A stretch of DNA of 39,189 bases. Source: an uncultured Myxococcales bacterium. GTDB taxonomy: Bacteria; Myxococcota_A; Polyangia; Polyangiales; Polyangiaceae. The notes under the pieces are model-generated. The model ran no database searches, had not been told where the DNA came from, and worked only from the letters and a program-made list of their open reading frames with translations. The stretch spans positions 1-39,189 of the forward strand of contig CALMUT010000337.1 in the NCBI GenBank assembly GCA_937872925.1. Reading direction: 5' to 3'. The first letter of the stretch is position 1. Every line of letters begins with the position of its first letter. Position numbers and translations under genes: made by a program. Of this stretch, positions 15,297 through 22,562 are shown piece by piece.

Positions 15297-17404
15297 AGAG
15301 GGGGGCACCCGTTGCTGGGCTTGCTTGTGCTGGTGTAGTCGACGCATAGATCGTACTTATTCTCGGCCCCTTCCCAGCCGTGCACGATGACGTAGTACTG
15401 GCCGCTTGCGGGCACCTTGAAGCTCAGGTTCTCGTTGGACGTACTGCTCTGCCCGTTGCTCGGATCGCAACTGAATAGGTCGAACTCGTCGCAGCCAACT
15501 AGTACCTTGCCCGTCGAGTCATAGAGGTACAGATCGAGGTCCTCAGAGCTCTTGGTCTGAGTGAACTTCAGGGTGGCGCGCACGGTCTCGTCTTTGAGCA
15601 GGAAGACCTTGAAGTAGTCATCGTCCCAAGTGCAAATCTGCAGCTGGGAACTCTTGTAAGCGCCTGCCGCGATGCTCGCGGTTTTGGCCTGCGAGATGGT
15701 GTCGTTCTCTTCAAGGCTGTCCTCGACGCAGACCGAGCAGGAGCCAAGCTTCGACCAAGTCAGTGTGTAGGCTGCATTGGCCTCGAGCTGCTCCCAGACC
15801 GCGATGTAGTAGCGACCGGGGTCGGTCAGGCAAACCTCAAAACTTTCGTTGGAGGTGGTGCCTTCCGACGCGGCAACCTGCTTTCCGTCCTTGTCAAACA
15901 AGAGCACGTCCAGGTTGCTGCCACTGGCGCTCGACGCCAGGGTGACTTTGATCTTCGTCGGTGACGTGATCTCGATCGGATAATAGTCGTCGTCCCAGAA
16001 CGGATCCGAACAACTCTGCAGAGAGTAGGTGCCCGGCGGTAGCGGCGCGGCCGTGGCGACGGCGCTGCGCGAATCGTTCTCTTCGTACTTGTCGTCGGTG
16101 CAGGTGGCGACTGGAACGCACGCACCAGCGCTGGGAATGCACTGCTTGCTCTTGACGCCGTCGACGGATGTCACTTCGGTGCAGTCGTTGTTCGGCGGAC
16201 AGCCGCTTGGGGAGGTGCAGGATTTCCCACAGTAGGACTTCGTGCCCGCTTCGACGTAGCAGGTGTCATTGGCGCCACCACACTGCACATCTTTCGTACA
16301 GGTCTTGCAGGGGCCAAGGCCACCGGCACCCCCAGGATTACTGACCTTGATCTTGTGGAATCCGGGGTCGGGCGAATAGGTGATGTGGTCGCAGCTGCCC
16401 TCGGCGTCATCGTTGTCGGTAGCTACGATGCGATAGTAGAAATCCGTTGAAGACCCCACGGGCTGCGAAGCCGTTGGATTGGGAATGTCCGCTGCGTAGG
16501 TATCGCCGTCGATGTGAATCATCTCGACTTGAGTGAGCTTCGAAACATCGGGATTCGGCCCAGGGTCAGTGGTGGCGTACTGGACCTGGGGAGGAAACTT
16601 CAGGCCCTGGTCGTCGCTCACCAATGCGTCGACGGTTAGATTGATCACGGAGTTATGATCCGCCGGATTGTGTGTGATGACCGGGGCGTCGCCGGGGCAG
16701 TCGGGTTTCGATGGCTTTTGCAGGATGATCTTGAACGGCTTGATAACCCGCGAGTTCGTGCCGTCGTCCGCGAAGAGCTGCAACTGGTAGATATCCTTGG
16801 CGTTCTTTTGCTCGGTGGAGGGGCACCACTCCCAGACGCCTTCGTGCCCGCCCGTCTGCTGTACGTTCGAGCCTTCGATGATCTGACCCTCTTGGCCCAG
16901 ATCCACGTTGGGTGTGTCGGAATCGTCCACCTCGATGGCGAGCTGGATGCACTCTGGCACGGGCGGGTTGTCCGTCACGGCGAACGTCGTCCCCGTGCCG
17001 AGCGGCTGGCGGAAAACCGGCGTCGTAGCCGAACCCTGTGCCGTATTGACGTTGATTACGATGGTGCGTTTGCCCTTGCCACCCTTGTTATCGCTCGCAA
17101 TGAAATCAACGATGTGCTCACCGACGTCGGCGGCCACTGGGGTCCACACGAAGATCCCGTTGCCACCCACCGTCTGCATGTTGGCGTTGATTTTGCGGTC
17201 CGACTTGTAGTCGTAGGATACGGCGTCACCGTCGGGATCCGTCGCCACGACTGGGATCTTGACCGGCACGCCGACTGCGGCGGTCCACGGGTCATTGATC
17301 GGCTCGATCACCGGGTTGCGGTTGTCATCCGACGAACAGGCCACAGACGTCGCAACACCCAGCCCAAGCAGCAAGCAAGCAAAGAAGCGTTTCACGGTCA
17401 CCAT
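15293..17404 (-). CDS. Lipoprotein with cadherin-like, Cys-rich and two PPC domains
   Basis: A 703-residue exported lipoprotein (lipobox SVAC, Cys23). The N-terminal part looks Ig/cadherin-like (IPVVATDPDGDAVSYDY, GIFVWTPVAADVGEHIVDF, IASDNKGGKGKRTIVINV). A Cys-rich region in the middle (CKTCTKDVQCGGANDTCYV through CTSPSGCPPNNDC) is probably disulfide-bonded. Two bacterial pre-peptidase C-terminal (PPC) domains follow at about 440-550 and 560-690, each beginning with an EENDS or EENDT motif and ending in RYYIAVW or QYYVIVHGW. PPC domains usually accompany secreted proteases, and here the protease is the coupled downstream gene. The upstream intergenic region (17405-17598) is shared with the divergent papain-family gene. 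Confidence 0.87.
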   Translation of the reverse strand: MVTVKRFFACLLLGLGVATSVACSSDDNRNPVIEPINDPWTAAVGVPVKIPVVATDPDGDAVSYDYKSDRKINANMQTVGGNGIFVWTPVAADVGEHIVDFIASDNKGGKGKRTIVINVNTAQGSATTPVFRQPLGTGTTFAVTDNPPVPECIQLAIEVDDSDTPNVDLGQEGQIIEGSNVQQTGGHEGVWEWCPSTEQKNAKDIYQLQLFADDGTNSRVIKPFKIILQKPSKPDCPGDAPVITHNPADHNSVINLTVDALVSDDQGLKFPPQVQYATTDPGPNPDVSKLTQVEMIHIDGDTYAADIPNPTASQPVGSSTDFYYRIVATDNDDAEGSCDHITYSPDPGFHKIKVSNPGGAGGLGPCKTCTKDVQCGGANDTCYVEAGTKSYCGKSCTSPSGCPPNNDCTEVTSVDGVKSKQCIPSAGACVPVATCTDDKYEENDSRSAVATAAPLPPGTYSLQSCSDPFWDDDYYPIEITSPTKIKVTLASSASGSNLDVLLFDKDGKQVAASEGTTSNESFEVCLTDPGRYYIAVWEQLEANAAYTLTWSKLGSCSVCVEDSLEENDTISQAKTASIAAGAYKSSQLQICTWDDDYFKVFLLKDETVRATLKFTQTKSSEDLDLYLYDSTGKVLVGCDEFDLFSCDPSNGQSSTSNENLSFKVPASGQYYVIVHGWEGAENKYDLCVDYTSTSKPSNGCPPL

Positions 17405-17598
17405 CCTTATTACGTAGGCAAGTCTAAGGTGTTTCCATCGCCAAGGCGAAAGTCCCTGGCGTGAGCCGCCGAGACTGAAAATCTACGGTTGTGTTGGAAC
17501 ATCAAACGCCCTCCCCGAGGAGAGGCTGGCGCGCTACCCTGCAGTCTGTCGTTGCTCCCGGTAGGATAGTGTACGACACTGTAGTCAAAGGTTCCCCC
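17405..17598. promoter_or_regulatory. Divergent intergenic region between protease-related lipoproteins
   Basis: A 194-bp region separating two divergent lipoprotein genes, so it should hold both promoters. It contains the short inverted repeat AGTGT-ACG-ACACT at 17568-17580, 18 bp before the plus-strand ATG. I see no convincing sigma-70 type -35/-10 pair. Confidence 0.5.
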
Positions 17599-19467
17599 AT
17601 GCGCCATACCCCCTACTTGTTAGTCCTTTCCCTGGCCGCTTTCGGCTGCTCCAGCGAGGATGGCGCCTCGCCGTCCAAAGCGGTCGTCGATAACGACGCG
17701 CCGCTTTCGGATGTCGACGCACTGTTTCAAGACGCGCCGGACAACGCCAAGCTCGACGAACTGGGCAAGGCTGACGCCGTCTACCCGAAGCAGTTTTTCG
17801 AACTCATCGCGGATCAGTCCCCCGTGCGCAACCAGGCGAGCCGTGGCGTGTGCTCGATCTTCGCGACGGTTGGGCTGATGGAAAATCTCTACATCAAAGA
17901 GGGGTCGACGCCGGATCCCGACTTCTCTGAGCAGTACCTGCAGTGGTCGGTGAAAGCACAACAAGGCGCCTTCACCTATACCGAGGGCTCGAATGCAAAG
18001 AGCAATCTCGACGCAATCAACAAATTCGGCATCCCCGTGGAAGCGGCCTGGCCCTACCAGACTTCGCGCTGGAGCAGTTCCGATGACGCTGAATGCGTGG
18101 GCGGCGAGAGCCAGCCGCTCAAGTGCTACACCAACGGAAGTCCTCCGGACTCTGCCAAGAACGGGTTGCAGTTCTTCTTGCCCAAGGGTCGCTGGATCAA
18201 CTCCAAGGTAGACAGCATCAAAGCGCACATGACCTCGAAGCGGCAGGCCGCGACGGTGGGGCTGACGTTTTACTACCAAGCCTGGAACCACCGCGGCTCC
18301 ACCCTGCCCACCAGCAACGACTTGTGGCGCAAGGGCTACGTGCCCTACCCCAACGAAAAGGACCGCAGTGAGAGCCTCGCGAAACGTGCCGGGCACGCCA
18401 TCTTGCTCGTGGGCTGGGACGACGAAGCCGAAGTGCAGCCCCTCGACGCCGAGGGCAACCCGGCGGTGGATGCCGACGGCAATCCCATTAAGGAAAAGGG
18501 CTTTTTCGTATTCAAGAACTCTTGGGGCACCGAGAAGTTCGGCATCGATAATCCCCACGGCAAGGGCTACGGCTACCTCTCCTACAAGTACGTGGAAAAG
18601 GAAGGAACCGTCTACGCGAGCGACCTCCCGAAGTTGGAACCCGTCGTTGAACTCTGTAACGACGGAAAAGACAACGACCACGATGGTGACGAGGACTGTG
18701 CAGACTCGGACTGCAGCACGGATGCAGCTTGCACCGGTACCGGCAAGACTTACACGGCGTCCCCCGCCGCAGACATCCCGGACAACAACGCTGCAGGCGT
18801 GTCGAGCGACATTGTCGTGCCGGATGCCGGCGCGATCTCCGCACTCAGCGTGGGCGTGGACATCACGCACACCTACCAGGGTGACTTGATCGTCAAGCTC
18901 GTGCGCCAGGGCGGGGGCGAAGTCGTTCTTCAAGAGCGGGATGGTGGCAGCGCCGACGACTTGAAGAAGACCTTCAGCGTCACGGCATTCGACGGCCAGG
19001 ATGCCGCGGGCACGTGGACGCTCGTGGTCGCAGATCGCGCCGGGGCCGACACCGGCAAGTTGAACAGCTGGCAACTCGACATCACCACCTGCAGCGGCGC
19101 CGGCTGCGGCAGCGGAGCCCAGACCTACACCAACAGCACGAGCCAGAGCATCCCGGACAACGACTCCGCCGGGATCTCAAGCGATGTGGATGTGCCTGAC
19201 GCTGGCCCCATCAAGAGCTTGAACGTCGCCGTCGAGATCGATCACCCTGCCAAGGGGGATCTGACGGTGATTCTGCAGAAGCTCGGACTCACTCAAGTCA
19301 CGCTGGTCGAGGCCGACGCATCGAGCGGCGCGTTTGGCAGCCGCACCTTCAGCGCGCCCGTTTTCATCGGCGAAGAGGCCTCCGGCACCTGGCGCCTGAT
19401 CGTGCGCGACGAGGCGGGCGGCGACATTGGCACGCTCAAGACCTGGAGCGTGGAGATCAAGCGCTGA
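17599..19467 (+). CDS. Papain-family (C1) cysteine protease lipoprotein with two P domains
   Basis: A 622-residue lipoprotein (lipobox AAFGC, Cys17). The protease domain spans about 60-340. Oxyanion Gln79 and nucleophile Cys85 lie in RNQASRGVCSIFA, the catalytic His266 in GHAILLVGWDD and Asn307 in FKNSWG, so the active site appears complete. A Cys/Asp-rich segment at 352-378 (CNDGKDNDHDGDEDCADSDC) resembles the putative metal-binding motif of MopE-like myxobacterial proteins. Two proprotein-convertase P domains follow at about 387-496 and 509-622, each with IPDN...AGxSSD, GDL and GTWxLxVxD motifs. The ATG at 17599 gives a proper signal peptide; the open frame extends upstream but without signal-like sequence. 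It is probably surface-exposed and digestive or processing in role. Confidence 0.92.
   Translation: MRHTPYLLVLSLAAFGCSSEDGASPSKAVVDNDAPLSDVDALFQDAPDNAKLDELGKADAVYPKQFFELIADQSPVRNQASRGVCSIFATVGLMENLYIKEGSTPDPDFSEQYLQWSVKAQQGAFTYTEGSNAKSNLDAINKFGIPVEAAWPYQTSRWSSSDDAECVGGESQPLKCYTNGSPPDSAKNGLQFFLPKGRWINSKVDSIKAHMTSKRQAATVGLTFYYQAWNHRGSTLPTSNDLWRKGYVPYPNEKDRSESLAKRAGHAILLVGWDDEAEVQPLDAEGNPAVDADGNPIKEKGFFVFKNSWGTEKFGIDNPHGKGYGYLSYKYVEKEGTVYASDLPKLEPVVELCNDGKDNDHDGDEDCADSDCSTDAACTGTGKTYTASPAADIPDNNAAGVSSDIVVPDAGAISALSVGVDITHTYQGDLIVKLVRQGGGEVVLQERDGGSADDLKKTFSVTAFDGQDAAGTWTLVVADRAGADTGKLNSWQLDITTCSGAGCGSGAQTYTNSTSQSIPDNDSAGISSDVDVPDAGPIKSLNVAVEIDHPAKGDLTVILQKLGLTQVTLVEADASSGAFGSRTFSAPVFIGEEASGTWRLIVRDEAGGDIGTLKTWSVEIKR
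18445..18492 (+). repeat. 24-bp in-frame duplication inside the C1 protease
   Basis: Two consecutive units encode DAEGNPAV and DADGNPIK, lying between the catalytic His and Asn of the protease. The DxDG-like pattern could bind calcium, though it is short. Confidence 0.55.
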
Positions 19468-20348
19468 GCGCGCCGCCATCAGCCCACCGCATCGCAGTCG
19501 GCACGGGCCTCGAACTCAACCTCCTCGAGTGGAACGCCTCTGCAGAGCCGCAGCGGACGCTACTGTTGCTGCACGGCTTCTTGGACACCGCCCGGACCTG
19601 GGAAGCAGCCGTGGGCGCAGGGCTGGGCGAAGGGTTCCACGTGGTCGCGGCGGATTTGCGCGGGCATGGCGATAGCGATCGCGTCGGCCCCGGCGGCTAC
19701 TATCACTTCTTCGACTATTTGCCGGACATCGCCGGTATCGTCGAAGGGCTAGCACCAAAGCGCCTCGCTCTGGTTGGGCATTCGATGGGCGGCACCCTCG
19801 CGAGCTACTTTGCCGGGACGTTTCCCGAGCGCGTCGAACACTTGGCGCTGCTGGAGGGCATCGGTCCGCCCGAGGACGACACCGACGTTCCGGATCGCGT
19901 GCGTGCATGGGCCGCGGCCTGGAAGCGTCGGTTGGCTGATGTGCCTCGCAGCTACCCAACGGTTGGCGCGGTTGCCGAGCGATTGCTGGCGACGGATCCC
20001 AAGTTGACGCAACAGCGTGCGCTGCGCCTTGCCGAGACGGGAACGACCGAACTCGAAAACGGCGAGCGCGTGTTCAAACACGATCTGCTGCACCTGTCCC
20101 GCGGTCCGTATCCCTTCCGCGTCGACATCGCCGAATCGTTCTGGCGCCGGGTGCGCTGCCCGGTGTTGTACGTGGACGGAGAAGAGTCGAGCTATCGTGC
20201 CCTGGGGCGCGAGGTCGACCGCCGCCTCGCTTGTTTCGACCACGTGGAACGGGTCACACTGCCAAACGCCGGCCACATGCTGCAGCGCCATCAACCGGAG
20301 CTGTTGGCGGGCGTGCTGCAGCGCTTTCTCCGCGACCCGGGCGAATGA
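19464..20348 (+). CDS. Alpha/beta-fold hydrolase
   Basis: Esterase/epoxide-hydrolase-like enzyme of about 294 residues. Motifs are LLLHGFLDTARTWE (oxyanion region), DLRGHGDSD, nucleophile elbow GHSMGG with Ser near 107, and NAGHML carrying the catalytic His. The acid is probably the Asp in VLYVDGEES. The first conserved strands (LELNLLEWN) lie upstream of the earliest TTG in this frame (19566), and no ATG, GTG or TTG is available further up within the nearby sequence. The likeliest start is therefore CTG at 19464, overlapping the protease stop as CTGA. If only standard starts are allowed, the protein would begin at 19566 and lack its first strands. The substrate is not predictable. Confidence 0.82.
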   Translation: MSAPPSAHRIAVGTGLELNLLEWNASAEPQRTLLLLHGFLDTARTWEAAVGAGLGEGFHVVAADLRGHGDSDRVGPGGYYHFFDYLPDIAGIVEGLAPKRLALVGHSMGGTLASYFAGTFPERVEHLALLEGIGPPEDDTDVPDRVRAWAAAWKRRLADVPRSYPTVGAVAERLLATDPKLTQQRALRLAETGTTELENGERVFKHDLLHLSRGPYPFRVDIAESFWRRVRCPVLYVDGEESSYRALGREVDRRLACFDHVERVTLPNAGHMLQRHQPELLAGVLQRFLRDPGE

Positions 20349-20392
20349 CCCTGGCGCTGCAGGAGGCGACGCCCTAAAGAGCGCGACAGCCC

Positions 20393-20980
20393 GTGCCCTC
20401 CCCCTCCACACCACCCTCGCAGCAAACGCCGAGTTCTCAGACTTCCACGGCGCAGCTGGGAATGGTGATCCTGCTCCTATCACTCTCCATGCTGTTCGGA
20501 GCGGGCTTGGTGGCGGTCGTGGTCACCCGTGCCGCCGCAAAGGTTTGGAACTCCGATAGTCTTTCGCTTCTGAGCCTCATCCCGGGCAGCGCCATCTTGC
20601 TCTTGCTTTCAGCAGTCATGGAGCGCGCGCGGTCCCAGCTCAGACGCAACTCTGCGCTAGGACTGCAACGCATGCTGTGGGCCGCATTCGTTCTGGCCTT
20701 GGCCTTCCTTGGAGCGCAAGCACTGGCCTTTTACCGGCAGTTCGCCGGCATGGCGCCGGCGGCTGATGCCCTTCCCCTGTTTTGCTTCGTGCTGCTCGTC
20801 AGTCTGCACGCGTTGCACGTTTTGGGGGGTCTCATCGCCCTGGGCATCGTCCTGCGCCGCGCAGCGCGTGGGGACTACTCCAGTTCACGACCGGGCGGCG
20901 TGAACCTCATGGCCCAGTACTTTCACTACCTGGCGGTCGTTTGGCTGGTGTTGCTAGGCGTGCTGTACGCGGTCGCTTGA
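20393..20980 (+). CDS. Cytochrome c oxidase subunit III-like membrane protein
   Basis: A 195-residue protein with five membrane helices and a polar Ser/Pro/Thr N-terminus of about 22 residues. The C-terminal half has the subunit III pattern: FCFVLLVSLHALHVLGGLIALGIVL, a charged loop, then AQYFHYLAVVWLVLLGVLY, which matches the family's HxxHVxxG and YWHxxDxVW segments (with Asp missing here). GTG start at 20393. No subunits I, II or IV are nearby, so it is an orphan that may either assemble with oxidase genes elsewhere or serve another purpose. It sits 44 bp after the hydrolase and is convergent with the DUF2914 gene. Confidence 0.85.
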   Translation: MPSPSTPPSQQTPSSQTSTAQLGMVILLLSLSMLFGAGLVAVVVTRAAAKVWNSDSLSLLSLIPGSAILLLLSAVMERARSQLRRNSALGLQRMLWAAFVLALAFLGAQALAFYRQFAGMAPAADALPLFCFVLLVSLHALHVLGGLIALGIVLRRAARGDYSSSRPGGVNLMAQYFHYLAVVWLVLLGVLYAVA

Positions 20981-20990
20981 TCTCAGCTTT

Positions 20991-21659
20991 TCAGCCCTGG
21001 ACGCTGAACCTCTCGCGCGCCAGCTCCTGACCATCGAAGCTACGCACGACCGCGGTCCACTCGCCGGCCTTGTTGATGTGGGTGCTACGTGCCCACGTGC
21101 GCCAGCGTGCGCTGTTCTCGGGGATCTCAAGCTTCACAAATCCGACCTTCGTGCCCGAAGCGTGTTCGAAGGTCACGACGATCTTTTGACTCTCCGCGTG
21201 AGCGTTTTGCGCTTCGATGAACGCCACCACGGGTCCGTCCCCTGAGCGGAAGCCGGAGGCGGGTGCTGGCTCACGATCCTCGATGGCGTTGGTGAGCACG
21301 AGGCGTTTGATGGTCAGGCCAGCCGTCGCCGCGCCGGTCGCACCGGACTGCTCTGTCGGCGCGCTGGCGGTGTGCCCGGTGGACGCCGGCACATCCGAAG
21401 GGGCTGGCTGCGCTGGCAGCGTCTGGATCGTCGGAACCGTCGACGGCCTGTCTGCCTCCGCAAGGGGTTCGGAAGGCATGCGCGCGCCTTCCTTCGGCGT
21501 GGTCCGGGAGCCCTCGTCCGCACGCAGTTGTTCTGCGCGGACGTCGCTTTTGCGCTGGCAACCGAGGCTGACCAGGGAAACACCCAGCGCCAGCGAGGCG
21601 AGGACGATGGCACCGAGGGCGGTGAAACGGGTGGTTCGTTCGCTACTCATATCTTTCAT
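20991..21659 (-). CDS. DUF2914 domain lipoprotein
   Basis: A 222-residue protein. The N-terminus has a hydrophobic helix ending in VSLGC (Cys34), so it is either lipid-anchored or held by the uncleaved helix. A disordered Pro/Ala/Thr-rich linker follows at about 40-110. The C-terminal 105 residues match the DUF2914 pattern: LTIKRLVLTNAIEDREP, FRSGDGPVVAFIEAQN, VVTFEHASGTKVGFVKLEIP, RWRTWARSTHINKAGEWTAVVRSFDGQEL. This domain is beta-sandwich-like and its function is unknown. The ATG at 21659 is preceded by AGAAGGATCC, a reasonable ribosome site; an alternative ATG lies at 21650. Confidence 0.87.
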   Translation of the reverse strand: MKDMSSERTTRFTALGAIVLASLALGVSLVSLGCQRKSDVRAEQLRADEGSRTTPKEGARMPSEPLAEADRPSTVPTIQTLPAQPAPSDVPASTGHTASAPTEQSGATGAATAGLTIKRLVLTNAIEDREPAPASGFRSGDGPVVAFIEAQNAHAESQKIVVTFEHASGTKVGFVKLEIPENSARWRTWARSTHINKAGEWTAVVRSFDGQELARERFSVQG

Positions 21660-21854
21660 GGATCCTTCTGTCGGACGAGTCAGGCGCCGACATAGAACCT
21701 AAGAGCAAGGGGCGGACCATCCAAGTTTCCAGCTAAAAGCAGGACTTATCGAAGCAGAGGTGTGTGTCGCCCTCCACGCCGTCGTGTCGTGCAACCCGCG
21801 GGTTTCCGGCGCTCCCCTTGCGAAACCCGGTGCGCCGTGAAACATTTCCCCGCG
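21660..21854. promoter_or_regulatory. Divergent region with AACCCGCGGGTT palindrome
   Basis: About 180-195 bp between the DUF2914 gene and the His-rich gene. It contains a perfect 12-bp palindrome AACCCGCGGGTT at 21793-21804. Overlapping it is an inverted repeat with arms CGGGTTTC (21799-21806) and GAAACCCG (21822-21829) and a 15-nt loop. A related palindrome occurs upstream of the metal-binding protein gene (22371-22386), which suggests a shared operator. Confidence 0.5.
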
Positions 21855-22262
21855 ATGTCCCGCTCTGCCGCCAGCACGGCCCGCTCCCGCGCCTTTTTGG
21901 CGTGTGTGTCGGCGCTGCTGAGCCTGGGGCAGCTCTTCGCGCTTGGCCACTTGCTGCTGGTGCAGCATACGGTCTGCGCACAGCACGGCGACGTGCACCA
22001 CAGCACCGACGCATCAGGCGAAAAAGCCAGTGCCCCTGCCCCGGTAGCTGGGATCACATCCGGCGATCAGGCGAGCATTGAGGACCACGACCACTGCGAT
22101 GGCTGGGTCCGGCTCGACGAAATGACCCCCGTGGTCCACCTCCTGCCGGCTGCGACGCCCGCGGAGCAGCACCCAGTGGACAGCGCTGTCTTCGCCGCCG
22201 CAGCCACCGCCTCGATCGATCTCCTGGCACTCGCGCCCAAGTTGCCACCACCGCTGAGCTGA
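21855..22262 (+). CDS. His-rich exported protein preceding metal ABC transporter
   Basis: A 135-residue protein from the ATG at 21855 (an in-frame GTG at 21837 is possible). The N-terminal Ser/Arg stretch is followed by a hydrophobic segment (FLACVSALLSLGQLFALGHLLLV), so it is exported or membrane-tethered. The part after this segment carries clustered His and Cys: QHTVCAQHGDVHHS and EDHDHCDGW, both typical of soft-metal or zinc binding. The remainder is Ala/Pro-rich. I recognise no named family. Its position upstream of a zinc/manganese-type ABC operon and the AACCCGC palindromes shared by the two upstream regions suggest a periplasmic metal-handling role, for example buffering or delivering metal to the binding protein. 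Confidence 0.72.
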   Translation: MSRSAASTARSRAFLACVSALLSLGQLFALGHLLLVQHTVCAQHGDVHHSTDASGEKASAPAPVAGITSGDQASIEDHDHCDGWVRLDEMTPVVHLLPAATPAEQHPVDSAVFAAAATASIDLLALAPKLPPPLS

Positions 22263-22293
22263 CCAAGGCTGCCATCCTTGTCGTTGACGGCGT

Positions 22294-22322
22294 AAAACCC
22301 GGTCTTCGGCCGGTGCAGTTTT
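22294..22322 (+). terminator. Possible hairpin terminator after His-rich gene
   Basis: Arms AAAAC (22294-22298) and GTTTT (22318-22322) enclose an inner CCGG/CCGG pairing (22299-22302 with 22310-22313), 32 bp after the stop. The T run is short, so termination would be weak. Confidence 0.3.
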
Positions 22323-22370
22323 GGTGACTTTGTCGTCTCTCGATCAAGTCAACCCGCGCGCGCGTGCGCC

Positions 22371-22386
22371 AACCCGCGTGCGGGTT
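22371..22386 (+). promoter_or_regulatory. AACCCGC..GCGGGTT inverted repeat upstream of metal-uptake operon
   Basis: A 16-bp near-perfect inverted repeat: arms AACCCGC and GCGGGTT with central GT. A further AACCCGCG half-site starts at 22351, exactly 20 bp upstream. The same arms form the 12-bp palindrome at 21793-21804. It could be an operator for a metalloregulator or a transcript hairpin. Confidence 0.45.
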
Positions 22387-22406
22387 CTCCGTGAGCCTGA
22401 GCATCC

Positions 22407-22553
22407 ATGCGCCGAATACCCCTGATCCTCTACACGCTGTCTTTCGCAGCAACCCACACCACAACGCGACACCAGGTAAGCGTCCAGTCGGAAGTACAGC
22501 GCTTTCCTAAGCGCCGAATCGCCGTGGGCGCCCACGGCGCGCACGCATACTAA
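22407..22553 (+). CDS. Possible 48-residue leader peptide
   Basis: A short open frame (MRRIPLILYTLSFAATH... to ...GAHGAHAY) runs from the ATG at 22407 to the TAA at 22551-22553. Its stop overlaps the TAAGGA ribosome site of the metal-binding protein gene, whose ATG is 9 bp further on. It has a short hydrophobic N-terminus and four histidines (17, 22, 43, 46). Its 3' end contains the 20-bp palindrome. Codon third positions are less GC-rich than in neighbouring genes, and the ribosome site is weak, so it may be a chance frame. Confidence 0.27.
   Translation: MRRIPLILYTLSFAATHTTTRHQVSVQSEVQRFPKRRIAVGAHGAHAY
22520..22539. promoter_or_regulatory. 20-bp perfect palindrome before metal-binding protein gene
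   Basis: Half-site CGCCGTGGGC is followed directly by its exact reverse complement, ending 23 bp before the ATG at 22563. As RNA it would form a strong hairpin just 5' of the ribosome site AAGGA; as DNA it could bind a dimeric repressor. It does not resemble the AT-rich Zur consensus. Confidence 0.55.
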
Positions 22554-22562
22554 GGAACAGTC

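Noticed and set aside
17552..17567. Sigma-70 promoter TTGCTC/TAGGAT upstream of the C1 protease
   Set aside because: The hexamers are only 4 bp apart, far from the needed 16-18 bp.
17620..19074. Minus-strand open frame (484 codons)
   Set aside because: Antisense to the C1 protease, whose catalytic residues are all identifiable.
22263..22562. Riboswitch upstream of the metal operon
   Set aside because: I could not match any known riboswitch core; only hairpins and palindromes are visible.
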